Assembly: GCA_022661535.1 (NCBI GenBank) | Contig: JAKULF010000007.1 | Span: 3,720,001 to 3,784,000 of the forward strand | DNA from: Eutypa lata | Lineage: Eukaryota > Ascomycota > Sordariomycetes > Xylariales > Diatrypaceae | Reading direction: 5' to 3' | Length of the DNA stretch: 64,000 nt | Shown here: one piece after another, positions 22,734 through 33,205 of the stretch | Position numbering within the stretch: position 1 is the first letter of the stretch | How the letters are laid out: each line of letters begins with the position of its first letter | Translations under genes and position numbers: made by a program | Notes under the pieces: generated by a model | What the model saw: only the letters and a program-made list of their open reading frames with translations | Databases searched by the model: none | What the model was told of the DNA's origin: nothing

Positions 22734-24650
22734 TGTGGCGAGTGCTATTGCCGCGGCAGAACCGGCAGTGTCTTGTGGTGGCAATTTGGTGACAACGTTC
22801 GTGGGAAATCCTAGGTGCTCCGCTAGGGTCAGGCCTCTGGCTGAAATGGCGATGATAGATATATGATGGGAGTAAATAGTTCAAAGTATCGTAGTTTGGT
22901 GGTATCTGTTCTAGAGAAGTCAAGAGAGCTATGGGAAACGGAGGGGCCTTAAGACGTATTTAAACTTTTTTTGAAATACTTGATAATCCCAACCGAAGGA
23001 CAAAGAAGTTGAGTCAATCACGTTGTATCACTGGCTCTCCCGCGTGTATCACCGACAAAATTCCCTAGAAGCCGAAGTTGACTCACAGATGGCCTTGATT
23101 TCATCGTTTGGGTAACATGCAAATCTTTTGCGTTCTCCGAAGATGTGTGTTTGATATGGTTACCGTAACATGTGTGTGACCTCGATGTACGGAATGATGG
23201 AAGTTAGATTCCATAGCTGAAATGATGCATAGCTGGCTTACTCGGAAGCGAGCTCGTTAATCTGGTAGCCGAGGCACCTCATTTCTAAACTCACTGCGTG
23301 GAATGAATATGTGTTTGCTTCGATGGCCTAAGCTTTCGCTACTGTGATACAGCTCCTGTCATATTGATACCTCTCCATTCTTGTAGAGTTGACCGAGAAT
23401 TCGCTATAGTATAACGATGGAGTGAGAGTAACTTTCTATACTTGTAACTGTGTGAATTGTTATATTTCGGAGACTAATTTGTTACCCTTGACCTAATAAT
23501 CCATGGTCGAAGCGTTCGAGGGACATCACTACCCAATAACTAGTATTTCCTCTTGAACAACCATTGTGTTGCGTATCTGTATATATTACAGACCTTCTAA
23601 TGCTTCAAAGAAGGAAATAAATACGGGTGAAATCATGCAAGAGCCCCAATCAAATGCTAGTGATTATGCTCCTTCAGCAATCCTTCAGTCATTATGGGAA
23701 GCACTAAAGCACAACATTAAATAAATAACATTGTAATGTGAAATGTAAGTTATAGCTATCTGAGCTATTCATACGACTTTGATAACGAGGAAAATTTAAA
23801 TTATATTTTCATTATCATGAAATGGTGCAGGTACCCCTATATACAATAGGAGAGCTTACGTAATCTCTATGTATTGGTATAAAGCACTCCGTCAATAGCA
23901 GGTGGGTATATAGTTATCACTGGCTGTATTATACTATATTATTATCTGGGGTTGATTTTTAACTTTGGATTACCTTGCCTAACAGTTAGTAGTGCCATGA
24001 TAGTTCTCATTTGACTGAGCTGGCTTGCTTTCAGGGCATTTTAATATATATTATAAGACACTAACAGTGAAGGTGGAAGGGGGGCGGGGCGATTAATTGA
24101 CCTAAAGTTGCCCTTAGTCAGCGGCAAGACAAGATAATATATGCAAATAATGAGAATCATAACTATAGAAATCCTATGGTTCTAGGATGTTATGTTACCG
24201 TAAAGCAGGCCTGCCGTAGACGTAGTCTTTAGCGATGATTAAATCCGTGATATGACGGCATGTTGGCAGATCAGTATATAATACATAATGTTGTATTAGT
24301 TCTTGGTACATCCCAATTATTACATACATGGTTAGGGCATCTAGGGCGGCGCACAGCAGAAGTGTAGCCAGACAAGATCGGTCAAGTTGAAGGATTCCCC
24401 ACCGTCAGCCGCTCGATACTACCGACCCCCGTCAGAGTCATTCGGCTAAAGTCTCCACATATCCCGATCCTTCACTGCATACCTATATCTTACTTCCCCT
24501 CTTAGTTAATGGGTGGTCGCTTAGTGGAGAGTATATAAAATAGGAGTCTTCTCGCAAACAAGCCTAAGCCTGATAACTAAGAGACTATAAACTATCGCTA
24601 CTAAGCAGGACAACGGTATTACTTGCGAAAGAAAAAGAAAAGTCGCGATA
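22734..24650. other. AT-rich spacer; GST promoter at right end
   Basis: Apart from the possible 5' remnant of the orphan gene (22734-22950), nothing coding is seen. The region is rich in A/T with many TpA steps. The GST promoter lies at the right end. Confidence 0.5.
24532..24542 (+). promoter_or_regulatory. TATA box of the GST gene
   Basis: TATATAAAATA, about 110 bp upstream of the ATG at 24651, a usual distance for a fungal TATA promoter with a short leader. Confidence 0.55.
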
Positions 24651-25662
24651 ATGGAGCAACCATTCGGCACACTCTACGTGCTCAACCAACCTCTACACCC
24701 ACTCGCCCGCAAGGCAAGTCCCATACATAATACATAAATACCGACACTCACTTCGGTCCCCTTTAATACATAGCCAGCTATCCAAGTTCGCCACTAAGGC
24801 AATTAAGCCAACTAACTCTCAATACGTGCATTAAATATAGATCCTAGCCGCAGCGAAGATCAACGGACTGAAGCTCGAATTGCCGCCGTTCGAATACGGC
24901 GAGGCGACGGGCACGCCCGGTCGTTACACGCAGAGGACGCCCGAGTTCCGGGCCAAGTTCCCGCGCGGCAAGGCACCTGGCTTCGAGTCGGCTTCGGGCG
25001 ATTTCAGGCTCGTCGAGTCGGGCGCCATCGCGCATTACGTCAGCGAGGCTGGGCCGAAGGCCGCGCAGCTGCTTGGTGCCTCGTTGGAAGAGCGGGCGAA
25101 GGTGCAGGAGTGGATTTTTGTGAGTCGTTTCTGGAGTTGCTTGGTTTCTATCTTTGTGTCTTTCTTTGTTTTGAACGAGCTGGGGAGTTCGTTTCCTTGC
25201 TTGAAAAGATCCCTCTGAATATGGCCTGCAATCGCCCAATGCCAATTGTGAGGAGGGGAAATAAAGGAGTTTGTTGGCTGACATTAGACGGTACAGTGGC
25301 ATGAACTTGAGCTCGGCACCCCGTTGCCGGAGCTGATCTCATGGCAGCTAGGGACGGCAGCTTACGATGCTCAGAAGCAGGTGGCGGCTGCGAAGGCCTT
25401 AGATGACCATCTGTCATACCTTGAGGGGAGCCTGAAGGGCAGGAAGTGGCTTGTCAATGATCAGGCCGGCCCGAGCCTGGCGGATTTGACAATCGGTGCA
25501 TCATTGTTATTCGCTTGTAGATTCTACATCGACAAGAAGATGCGGGATAGACTCCCACAGATGGTGGCATTCTTGACAAGGTTGAGAGAGGTGGAAGGCT
25601 TGGAAGAGCTCTTTACTATACAAATGGTTGAGGAGAGGCGGCAACCCGCTTCTGCTTCCTAA
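24651..25662 (+). CDS. Glutathione S-transferase, EF1B-gamma-like type
   Basis: Exons 24651-24713, 24841-25119 and 25297-25662 give 235 aa. The first intron starts with GC (AAG|GCAAGT) and ends TAG with an ACTAAC branch point; the second is GT-AG. The N-terminal thioredoxin-like domain runs to about residue 85: FGTLYVLNQ, then RKILAAAKINGLKLELPP across the first junction, FPRGKAPGFES and the glutathione-gamma-glutamyl site VESGAIAHYV. The C-terminal helical domain (about 100-225) has the GST N-capping-like block GPSLADLTIGASLLFACRF, where the LAD motif is typical. The ELELGTPLPELISWQLG region resembles the N-terminal GST of elongation factor 1B gamma, but the protein ends without the EF1G C-terminal domain, so it is a detoxification-type GST of that subgroup. 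Substrate unknown. Confidence 0.88.
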
Positions 25663-26945
25663 GGCACCGATTGACCTTCCTAAGGGTGTCATGTATGTCA
25701 CTGGAGTAACCCCGGGTAACTAGGGGTAATAATCATGTACCTAACTTAACCTAAGTATTACAATAGGCAGACAATCTCTCAATGGCAGCTGGGAACTGGG
25801 TGCACACTGAGGATCATTTGGTCGAGTTGGGCCCCTCTCTTCTCGAAGAGTGCTCGACTGAGTGGGATGATTTACTGTGTTCCCTGACACCGCCGGGTTC
25901 GAGTCCCGGTACTAACTGACGATGTCCTAGCTGCCCAGTCTCGTATTATTATCCGAATTTGCCAACGATCTGGCATTGGGATATTAATACACATGAGATA
26001 TTTTTTGCTGGATTTTCTTTCCCCCTACTTTCAATTGCAAAGTAACTTGATTAGTAGTTAAATTGCATCTACATCTAAAGATGGGTTTGTATCGGTTCAA
26101 CCGCCTTTATAAGGGCGTGGATGCCACATCAAAAATCACTTTTTGATGTGAAATATCTGCACCTCAAACATGGCTGTTTATATGCATTGACACCTGATAT
26201 ATCAACATGTTGTAAAGCATGATGGTCGCTTCGAAAATTTGCACCCGGCCTTGAAATTTACCAAGCGACCAAATACGTATCGTTCAACTTTTCTACGCCC
26301 TTTACTTATGATAAGCTTGGAAATAAAGTAATTTTTGGAAATAAAACAACACAGGTGATTTATTCCCATTTGTCACAAAGTACCTCTAAATAAACTTCAC
26401 TTATTCTGGAATTAAAAACAGTCCCCCAATATTAGATCTCGTTAGATAACTAAGGGTACTTTAAGCATACTTTAGACATAACATTGTTTGGTATATCGCA
26501 AATGCTATCTTCAAATGGGAAACTGAAAGGGGATGTGGAAATGCTGACTTTTCCTTAGCCCGAACAACTTGTATACTGGTACGGTGGTTTGAAACATGGG
26601 GGACACATTAGTTATACGATAGCTTGTTTCTTGAAAAGCTTCCCACCCACACCCAACTCAATCGTCTTTTGTTGAGATCCGCCTTTACGCCACCAAACTT
26701 GGGGAGTAGCCGAGCTAATATAGACATTCTGTATGGTGACCCCATCCAGCTCTAGTCCTTTTTTTCCTTTCCCTCTTCCTATTTTTATAGTTCAACCCTC
26801 CCTTTCCTAGGAGTACAGGTGAACAATCTTCACTCTCCATCCAACATTAATCATCCACACACTACAACACTCGCAATACCCAACTTTTCCCAAGATCTAC
26901 TCTTATCTACCTACCTCAAGCACCAGTATCTCATATATCAACATC
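25663..26945. other. Spacer with a tRNA-like relic
   Basis: Contains the pol III-like element at 25812-25917 described separately. The last 200 bases before 26946 are pyrimidine-rich (TTTTTTCC and CCCTCTTCC runs) followed by an A/C-rich leader, as in highly expressed fungal genes. No protein-coding frame is seen. Confidence 0.5.
25812..25917 (+). other. tRNA-like sequence with A and B boxes, degenerate
   Basis: A-box-like TGGTCGAGTTGG (25819-25830) and a perfect B box GGTTCGAGTCC (25896-25906) lie 65 nt apart. The T arm is perfect: CCGGG, loop TTCGAGT, CCCGG. A CTCGAAG heptamer could be a Ser (CGA) anticodon loop. However, the expected acceptor strand (GATCATT, 25812-25818) does not pair with the 3' side (TACTAAC, 25910-25916) and the anticodon stem pairs poorly. 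This is best read as a tRNA pseudogene or the head of a tRNA-derived SINE, not a working tRNA. Confidence 0.4.
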
Positions 26946-27629
26946 ATGAAGTCCACACACACGCAGACGTACCTCCTCCTATCCCTGGCAGCATCTCTTG
27001 CCACGGCCCAGGTCACGTTCACCTCGAGCGGGACAGTCTACGTAATCGACGGGGCGACCGCCTACACCCCTATCCCCTACACCGTGGATGGGGTGACGTA
27101 CACGCCGGGCCCAGGCGCCCTGCATCCCACGCTCACCGCCGTCGCTGGTGCTGTTAGAGCTCGTGCGGACCTTGAGACTGAGGCTGAGAACCCGGAGGCT
27201 ATAGACCCGTTTGGGGATAATGACGAGACTACTACGGCTACGGATACTGCTACGGGTACTGATGCTACGGATGCTTCTGCCACGGATGCTGCTGCTACGG
27301 ATGCTGCTCCTACGGATGCTACTGCTACGGATGCTGCTGCCACGGACGCTACTGCCACGGACGCTACTGCTACCGATTCTACTGGCACGGATACTGCCAC
27401 GGGTACTAGTAGCGAGACCGAGGCCGCTGGTACTAGTTCCACTGCTGAGGCTACGGGGACGAAGCCCTTGGTCGAGGTCACTACTACTTCGGAAGGTGCG
27501 GCGGCTACTGCTACCCTGAGTGGTACCTCTGTTGGTAAGAATGATGCTGGTCGTTTGGTGGTTGTTGATGGATTCGTCTTTGCTGGGCTGGTGGCTCTTG
27601 TGGAGGGTATGGCATTCTACATGTTGTAA
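26946..27629 (+). CDS. Secreted Thr/Ala-rich protein, probably GPI-anchored
   Basis: 227 aa, single exon. Signal peptide MKSTHTQTYLLLSLAASLATAQ (cleavage near Ala-Gln). A short folded-looking N-terminal part (VTFTSSGTVYVIDGATAYTP, about 23-60) is followed by a Thr/Ala-rich stalk with eight pentapeptides of the ATDAx type (107-146) and further S/T-rich sequence, surely O-glycosylated. The C-terminus GRLVVVDGFVFAGLVALVEG and following is hydrophobic and preceded by GKND, a suitable GPI attachment site; the protein probably ends up in the plasma membrane or wall. The function is unknown; family knowledge suggests a wall-structure or surface-property role. No close named family is recognised. Confidence 0.8.
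   Translation: MKSTHTQTYLLLSLAASLATAQVTFTSSGTVYVIDGATAYTPIPYTVDGVTYTPGPGALHPTLTAVAGAVRARADLETEAENPEAIDPFGDNDETTTATDTATGTDATDASATDAAATDAAPTDATATDAAATDATATDATATDSTGTDTATGTSSETEAAGTSSTAEATGTKPLVEVTTTSEGAAATATLSGTSVGKNDAGRLVVVDGFVFAGLVALVEGMAFYML
27264..27383 (+). repeat. 15-nt coding tandem repeat, eight units
   Basis: Encodes eight consecutive pentapeptides of ATDAx type (one PTDAT) in the preceding protein. Codons vary among units (GCT/ACG/ACT), so the array is not freshly expanded. Repeats of this type often vary in copy number among strains. Confidence 0.8.
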
Positions 27630-28644
27630 TAGGCGGGAGAAGGGGGAGAAGACTGTTGCTATGTTCACCCCATTTTTCACTCTTTGGGCTCGGGGGTTTG
27701 GGGTTATTTGATGTTTTTATTTTTATTTTTATCTATTTCCATTTTTATGTATCTGGGTGGATAGTATCTGTATGGGCATCGTATGACTTTGCTATACATA
27801 GCGAAATATAGGTGTTCTATGGAATGTAATTAGAAAAATGTGTCTCTTTGTGCCTCTAGAATAGGTTCTATCTATCTACCAAAGGATTGAGCGGCTTGTT
27901 AAAGTGTTTTTATTAGAACTTATGTGTCCATATGCTAGGGCCAGTGAGTGATTGTGACTCCTTACTCTTTCCACTTTCTGATCGATGTATGGTTCCATCG
28001 TTTTTGGATTTAGATTGTCGAGGCCTTGTTGGGGGAAGATGAGTATCGGAGTTCCGGTGTCAACTTGCTGTCTCGGATGTCTATCTTAGACCTCCTCGAG
28101 AAATATGGTTACGATGAAGCAGTTCATGTAGCAGACGTCAAATCTAAAGTTTAACATGACGTCTACACGCGAAGGAGTTCTTTTAGAGTTACGTTGCTTG
28201 CTTAGGTACCTAGTAGCGCCACAATTCTATCATTTCGGAACACACCGCCAAAAATTCAATATTAAATATATATAGTGTGGTAGATACTAAGTCAATAGCT
28301 ACATAATACTGGAATGCAACAAACTCCATTCCATGCATGTGAAAAGAAAACCGACCAATCTAAAGCAATCTAAACCTTCTAGCAACGCGATGCAATGCAA
28401 TGCAATAATCGTTAGTAACCCCCGTTACGTTGATGTCTTGGTTCTCGTAATACAAATATGCAAATATGCCTTCCAGGAGGTAGGTAGCCCCCCTCCTTTC
28501 TCTCCCCTTTCATAGATTAAGTACGTACCCCAACGTAATATTTCGTGAGATCATCAATCTTATAATATACCTGGAATCCGAAACGCCCTATTTTTTTTCT
28601 CTTCTTATTCCATACCTCATAGCGTCCAAATCAAACTTCAAATC
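27630..28644. other. Spacer between convergent surface-protein genes
   Basis: Begins with T-rich ATTTTT repeats (about 27713-27747) fitting the 3' UTR of the left gene. Otherwise AT-rich with no coding frame seen. Confidence 0.5.
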
Positions 28645-30106
28645 TTAAACTCCCGCCATTGCCACCACCACAGCACCTAGCGGCAACAACACACTCCACC
28701 ACGCCTCCCCAGCCACGCTCCCCCTCCCCCCAGCATTCGGCAGCTGCTTCTCGGCCGTAATCGTGACACTCGCCCTCGCAAGCGTGCAGCTCGCAGCCCC
28801 GCAGCCGTAGCCGGTAGGACAGCACCCGGGGATCGCCCCAGCATCGTCATTGCCGCTACACAGGAACCAGCCGACGGCGCACTCGGATGCGCCCGCGTCT
28901 GTGGGCGTGGCGCTGGGCAGCGGCACCACGACGGTCGCGCCCCCGTCCGCCGCCGTGATGGTGGTCAGGGCCGTCGGCGGCGGACACGACGTCGTGGCGC
29001 AGTCGCGGCCCGTGCGGCAGCACCCGGACCCCGCCCGCGCTTCGCAGGCGTAGAATCCCGTGGGGCAGTATTCGGGTGCTGTGGTTTGCGAGGTCGGGGA
29101 TGTGGTTGTGGGAGGGTTGGTGTTGGTATTGGTGTTGCCGCTGCTGGTCGGGCGGACGGGTGGGAGAGCGTCGGTTTCTGTGTCGGTCGATGGGGTGGCC
29201 GTTGTCGTTTGGGTGACGGTGCTGGTTTCTGGCTCGCGGGATTCCGTTGGCGTGATTGTTATGATGATCGTTGTGATTACTGTCGTGGGCGAGGACGAGA
29301 TCGTAGTCGTTTGTGTTGTCGTTTGCGTTATCACGGAGACGGTGCTCGCGATGCCTATCGCCTCATGTTAGCACACGTATACATCCCAACCATTAATACT
29401 GAAACCCCCTCTGATTCTGGGTGAGTTTTCAGGGGGGGGGAGGAAAGTAAGCGATGATAAATTAAGGTAAATAAGTAAACTCACAGCCGACCTCAGCGCA
29501 CACGAACCCCGAGATGCAGCACCCGCCGCCGACGTCGGCAGAGCACGCCGTGGCGCCCCAGCCGCAACTCCCCACGCTGCCGCCGCAGCTGCGCCCCTCC
29601 GGGCAGCACCCCACGTTGCCCGAGGCGGGCGCCCCGTCCACCGCGAAGCACGTCGTCCCCGCCGCGCAGCAGTAGTTCGGCTGCTCGATGTTGGTGCATG
29701 CCGACGTGTCGGGCGGGCACGAGAACTGCCTTCCCCGGAGGTGGTGCGCTAGTAGGTCGTCCTCCCCCGCCGCACGCCGTCGTGCGTTATGGTGGTAGTC
29801 GTAGTGTATGGCGAAGGGGGCGAGGAAAGCGCTGGTGCTGTTGTTGTCAGATTGGAGGAGTTCTTCTTCTTCTTCTTCTTCTGGTGTTAATGTAGCGGAG
29901 CGCGGTTGGTGTGATGGGATGAGCAGGGCGGCCGTCGGCGCGAAGGCGTAGTGTTCTCGTAGTAGCTTCTCGCCTGAGTCGGGCGACATCTTTTTAATTG
30001 CTGTTGGATGTTGCTGCTGCTGGAGGAGCTCTTGGGCCTGCAGCTGGTCCGCGACAAGGAGCAGGAGGGATGTCGGGAGACCTAGGAGAGCTTTGGGAAG
30101 CTGCAT
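28645..30106 (-). CDS. GPI-anchored protein with four Cys-rich modules
   Basis: Exons 30106-29485 and 29354-28645 (minus), joined by a GTGAGT...TAG intron of 130 nt, give 443 aa. Signal peptide MQLPKALLGLPTSLLLLVAD. After a charged, Glu-rich propeptide-like region come four small Cys modules of the form C-x5-6-C...CC-x-G-x2-C: about residues 130-181, 188-208, 304-331 and 366-397. Modules 2 and 3 are separated by a Thr-rich stalk (about 214-300) that is surely O-glycosylated. The C-terminal hydrophobic tail WWSVLLPLGAVVVAMAGV behind NAGG is a GPI signal. Fungal proteins with repeated CPTGxxxC..CCxxGxxC modules are surface proteins of unknown role. The intron junction completes a cysteine (GC|intron) and continues the Thr-rich sequence in frame, supporting the model. 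Confidence 0.85.
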
Positions 30107-31213
30107 CGTGGGTAGAGTGCTGGATTGGAGAGGTTGCGAAGAAACGAGTGGATGTATGGTGGTGGTGGTGGTAATATCGATTAATGATCTCGGCTACTCG
30201 GGGGTAATGTATAAGTAGGTAGGTAGTTATGAGTTGAGAATATATTGGTTAGCAAGAAACAATCATAAGCGGTATAGGTAAGTAGTTAGTGCTAGTCCGA
30301 AGTCACGATAACGCAAACAAGTTGTTTCTGGTGTTTGTTACAGAAGGTTATTGATGAGGATACACATGCAATCATTGGCTCATGATAGGTTCGTATAGGT
30401 AGTATGTAATTACATATTAAAGAGTAGTTAGTTCTCGAAATCTCGAAAATACATAGTCAAGAGAACCGAAGTGAGGCTGCGCATCGCCCACATGGGCGAA
30501 AGAAAAACGCGTTCGCAAATCGGTGGCTGGCATCCTCCATTTTCTGCATGTGCCTGGCCTGGCCTGGCCCGGCTAGATAAAGCCGTTCGTTGAGTTGTAC
30601 AATACAAAATGAGCGGGAATCCACCATGACATGCCAGCTAACTACCTAAGTCAAACTTGATCAGTGCCAACCAGGTTCGTTCTTGGGCATCACCGAGATT
30701 CAGCGGCGTGGCAGCATAGCATGGATGGGGCCGTGTAACTGCTTCGTATTTACAACGCGACACAGGTAAAACTTGACAATGGTTTGTTGGCTATGAGATC
30801 TCGGTACTACACAACATAGTGAATATGAATGTGAATGTGAATGTCGATGGGCTTCTTACTATTGCATATACATTATATTTGATTGATCCGCTAGGTACTA
30901 CGAAGTAACGTATTGATAGCAGTTATCTGGCATCTGGATAGTATTCTAGATAAGGTAGGATTCTAGAACCACTGCTGCCAAGATTACCACCCCGCGTGCA
31001 TTGATCTGCGGGAACAGGCCGTTGCAGATCTTAGTTTAGGTTGTACATATATTCCGCCTGTGATTGAGTCGAGCGGGTTCTTTCTATTATACAATGACTT
31101 TCATTATTACACATCAGATTACATGATCATGTCCTGCATTACGGCATAACGTATAGATAGATACCTAGGTACTGTAATATGCCAGAACACACTGGCGTTT
31201 AAATCTTGTTATA
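30107..31213. other. Spacer upstream of the GPI-protein gene, downstream of MRM1
   Basis: Contains one TACCTAGGTA palindrome (31162-31171), a GTGAAT hexanucleotide repeat (about 30825-30845) and a TGGCC repeat (about 30552-30572). No coding frame seen. Confidence 0.5.
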
Positions 31214-33205
31214 TCACCAGAGTGACTCTTTCTCCTCGGTAGGTACCGAATTCTCAATCTCAACCCCGGCTTGCTGCTTCTTCAAGAAAGCGGAGCACAG
31301 AATACCGGTTGCAACGCTCACGTTCAAGCTGTCGACGACGCTCAATAACCCGGACGCGCTAGGAATCGACACTTCGAAATCGGCCTCGCGCCTGACTTGC
31401 TTGTTGAGACCTTCTCCCTCGCTGCCGACCACTAATATGGTCGGCCGGGTCGCCAACGGGTCATATGTCTCTATACGGTCGACCGTCAGATGCGAATTGC
31501 CCCTGGACCGGGACGTGGAAGGGACCGCAGCGTAGACCATCCAACCCGTTTCCCTGGAACGGGTGAGGAAGTCGATGGTCGAGTTCACCGAGAATAACGT
31601 GATCACCTCCGATGCGCCCGCCGACGCCTTTAACGCGACTGGCGTCAAGGTTGCTGAGCTATGTTTCGAGATTGCCACGGCATTGACACCTAGGAACGCA
31701 GTGGACCGTAAAATAGCGCCCAAATTGCCCGGGTCCAAAATCCCGTCCAGCAATAAGACGAACGGCTTGCGTTCCCGAGGCAGCTGGTAGCTGAAGAAAT
31801 CCGACGTCCCATTGATTTCGGCTTCCTCGTTCGATTGGTACGTTAATTCAACACTGTATCCCGGCTTGGTAGGATCCTCGGATAGGGGTCCTAGAGCCTT
31901 CAGTGGGAGCTGCGGCAAGGGAGATGCTTCAAGAACGCAGCCGTTGTGGGGTCGGCCGCCGCTCATCTTATCCATCATGCGTATACCATCCCTGCCGACT
32001 TTGATGATTTTGATCTCCTTCTGCCTTGCCAGATTCTCGAGATTGGCATCCTGGGAGAGATTCTGTCTATCCTCCCCGTTATATATATACATGCGATAGA
32101 GCTGTCTCCGCGAGTTCTTTAGGGCTGCTTCGACCACGGATCGACCGTACAGAAACTGGGACGCCGCAGTGGTATGATGGATTCGGATGGGCCCGTCATC
32201 TCTCTCTTCACTGGGTCGTCGCCTCGTGGGAGCTGAAGAAGCATCGTGCTCGTCTCGAGGTCGTCCCGAATTAGGATAGCCTCCACGGCTGTCCTGAAAT
32301 GTGCTCTCTCGCTCCCTCTGTGGCCTGTCTCTTACAAAACCGCCACGGTTCTCTTGATACGTGTTCTCTCGCGTCACCTGAGATCTATTCCTAGTAAACC
32401 CGTCACGGTTCTCTTGAAACGAATTATCTCGCGTCGTCTGAGGTCTATCCCTAGTGAAGCCGCTACGGTTCTCTCGAAATGAGGTTTCTCGCGTCGTATG
32501 AGGTCTATCCCTAGTAAATCCGTTACGATTCTCCCGAGATGAGTTCTCCCGCCTCGCCTGCGGCCTGTCTCTAGAGAATTTGTCCTCAAATCGTTTCTCA
32601 AATTTGTTCTCAAATTTGCTCTCGAATTTGCTCTCGAACCGGTTCTCGCCCGGCCGGGATCGTTCCCTGGTGGATTTAAAGTCTCTCTCTGGGCGCCTGG
32701 AGTATTCTTTCTTTCCATTACTTTCGTGGAATGACCTCTCAAAATCATCCTTTGAGACTGCTCCACCCCTGCTTGACCCAAGTTTCTCAGGGCTCAATCT
32801 CGCCAATTGCTCTCTCAACTTCCCACTCTTGAATTGAGAGACTAGACTCTTTTTCCCGAAAGATTCATCCGGATCGTTGAACCGGAGCCGTCTCGACTTC
32901 GGCTGAGGCCCCTCATCTGTGATGTCTTTTTTGCCCTTCTTAAGCTTGAAAGTCGGTGGTACCCAATCGGGGTCACGTCTGGAGCGAGAGGTCGATCGAT
33001 TGGATTGTCCGGAAGGACTGGTTGCTAGGGAGCCAGGTTTGAAACCCTGTGGTCTTGACTTCTCAGATTCACGAAGTCCACGGTGGATAGCTGATAGGGA
33101 GGAAGCTCGAATAGGTGTGCGAACAAGGCGAGACGTGGTTAGGAATGCAGATTTGGGTATTACAGAATGTCTACATAGTAAACATGCTGCATTGAGTTGC
33201 CTCAT
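31214..33205 (-). CDS. MRM1: Mitochondrial 21S/16S rRNA 2'-O-ribose methyltransferase, SpoU/TrmH family
   Basis: 663 aa, single exon. The SPOUT methyltransferase domain (about 480-642) shows the three TrmH motifs: LLDGILDPGNLGAILRSTAF, ILVVGSEGEGL and SGLLSVVDSLNVSVATGIL; the substrate-binding domain before it starts FLYGRSVVEAALKN (351-364). It should methylate a conserved Gm of the large mitochondrial rRNA peptidyl-transferase loop, as yeast Mrm1/Pet56 does (established knowledge). The N-terminus MRQLNAACLLCRHSV with many Arg and no acid looks like a mitochondrial import signal. The unusual part is residues 170-330: a KFE-type repeat (189-210) and five exact-period 20-residue Arg-rich repeats (211-310), making the protein far longer than the yeast enzyme of about 410 aa. 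It is divergently arranged with the Mit1-like gene, 656 bp apart. Confidence 0.92.
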   Translation of the reverse strand: MRQLNAACLLCRHSVIPKSAFLTTSRLVRTPIRASSLSAIHRGLRESEKSRPQGFKPGSLATSPSGQSNRSTSRSRRDPDWVPPTFKLKKGKKDITDEGPQPKSRRLRFNDPDESFGKKSLVSQFKSGKLREQLARLSPEKLGSSRGGAVSKDDFERSFHESNGKKEYSRRPERDFKSTRERSRPGENRFESKFESKFENKFEKRFEDKFSRDRPQARRENSSRENRNGFTRDRPHTTRETSFRENRSGFTRDRPQTTRDNSFQENRDGFTRNRSQVTRENTYQENRGGFVRDRPQRERESTFQDSRGGYPNSGRPRDEHDASSAPTRRRPSEERDDGPIRIHHTTAASQFLYGRSVVEAALKNSRRQLYRMYIYNGEDRQNLSQDANLENLARQKEIKIIKVGRDGIRMMDKMSGGRPHNGCVLEASPLPQLPLKALGPLSEDPTKPGYSVELTYQSNEEAEINGTSDFFSYQLPRERKPFVLLLDGILDPGNLGAILRSTAFLGVNAVAISKHSSATLTPVALKASAGASEVITLFSVNSTIDFLTRSRETGWMVYAAVPSTSRSRGNSHLTVDRIETYDPLATRPTILVVGSEGEGLNKQVRREADFEVSIPSASGLLSVVDSLNVSVATGILCSAFLKKQQAGVEIENSVPTEEKESLW
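32276..32575 (-). repeat. 60-nt coding tandem repeat, five units, in MRM1
   Basis: Encodes five 20-residue units of the pattern RENRxGFTRDRPQTTRExSF (residues 211-310), with no length variation. Adjacent nucleotides 32576-32641 encode a shorter KFE repeat. The Arg/Gly/Phe content resembles RNA-binding RGG-like sequence. Confidence 0.85.

Noticed and set aside
27077..27680. Antisense frames over the ATDAx repeat gene
   Set aside because: They are repetitive translations (Val/Ala or Ser/Arg) forced by the 15-nt repeat and lack start context.
32276..32575. CRISPR-like array
   Set aside because: The periodic units are contiguous, in frame and coding in a eukaryotic gene; there are no spacers.
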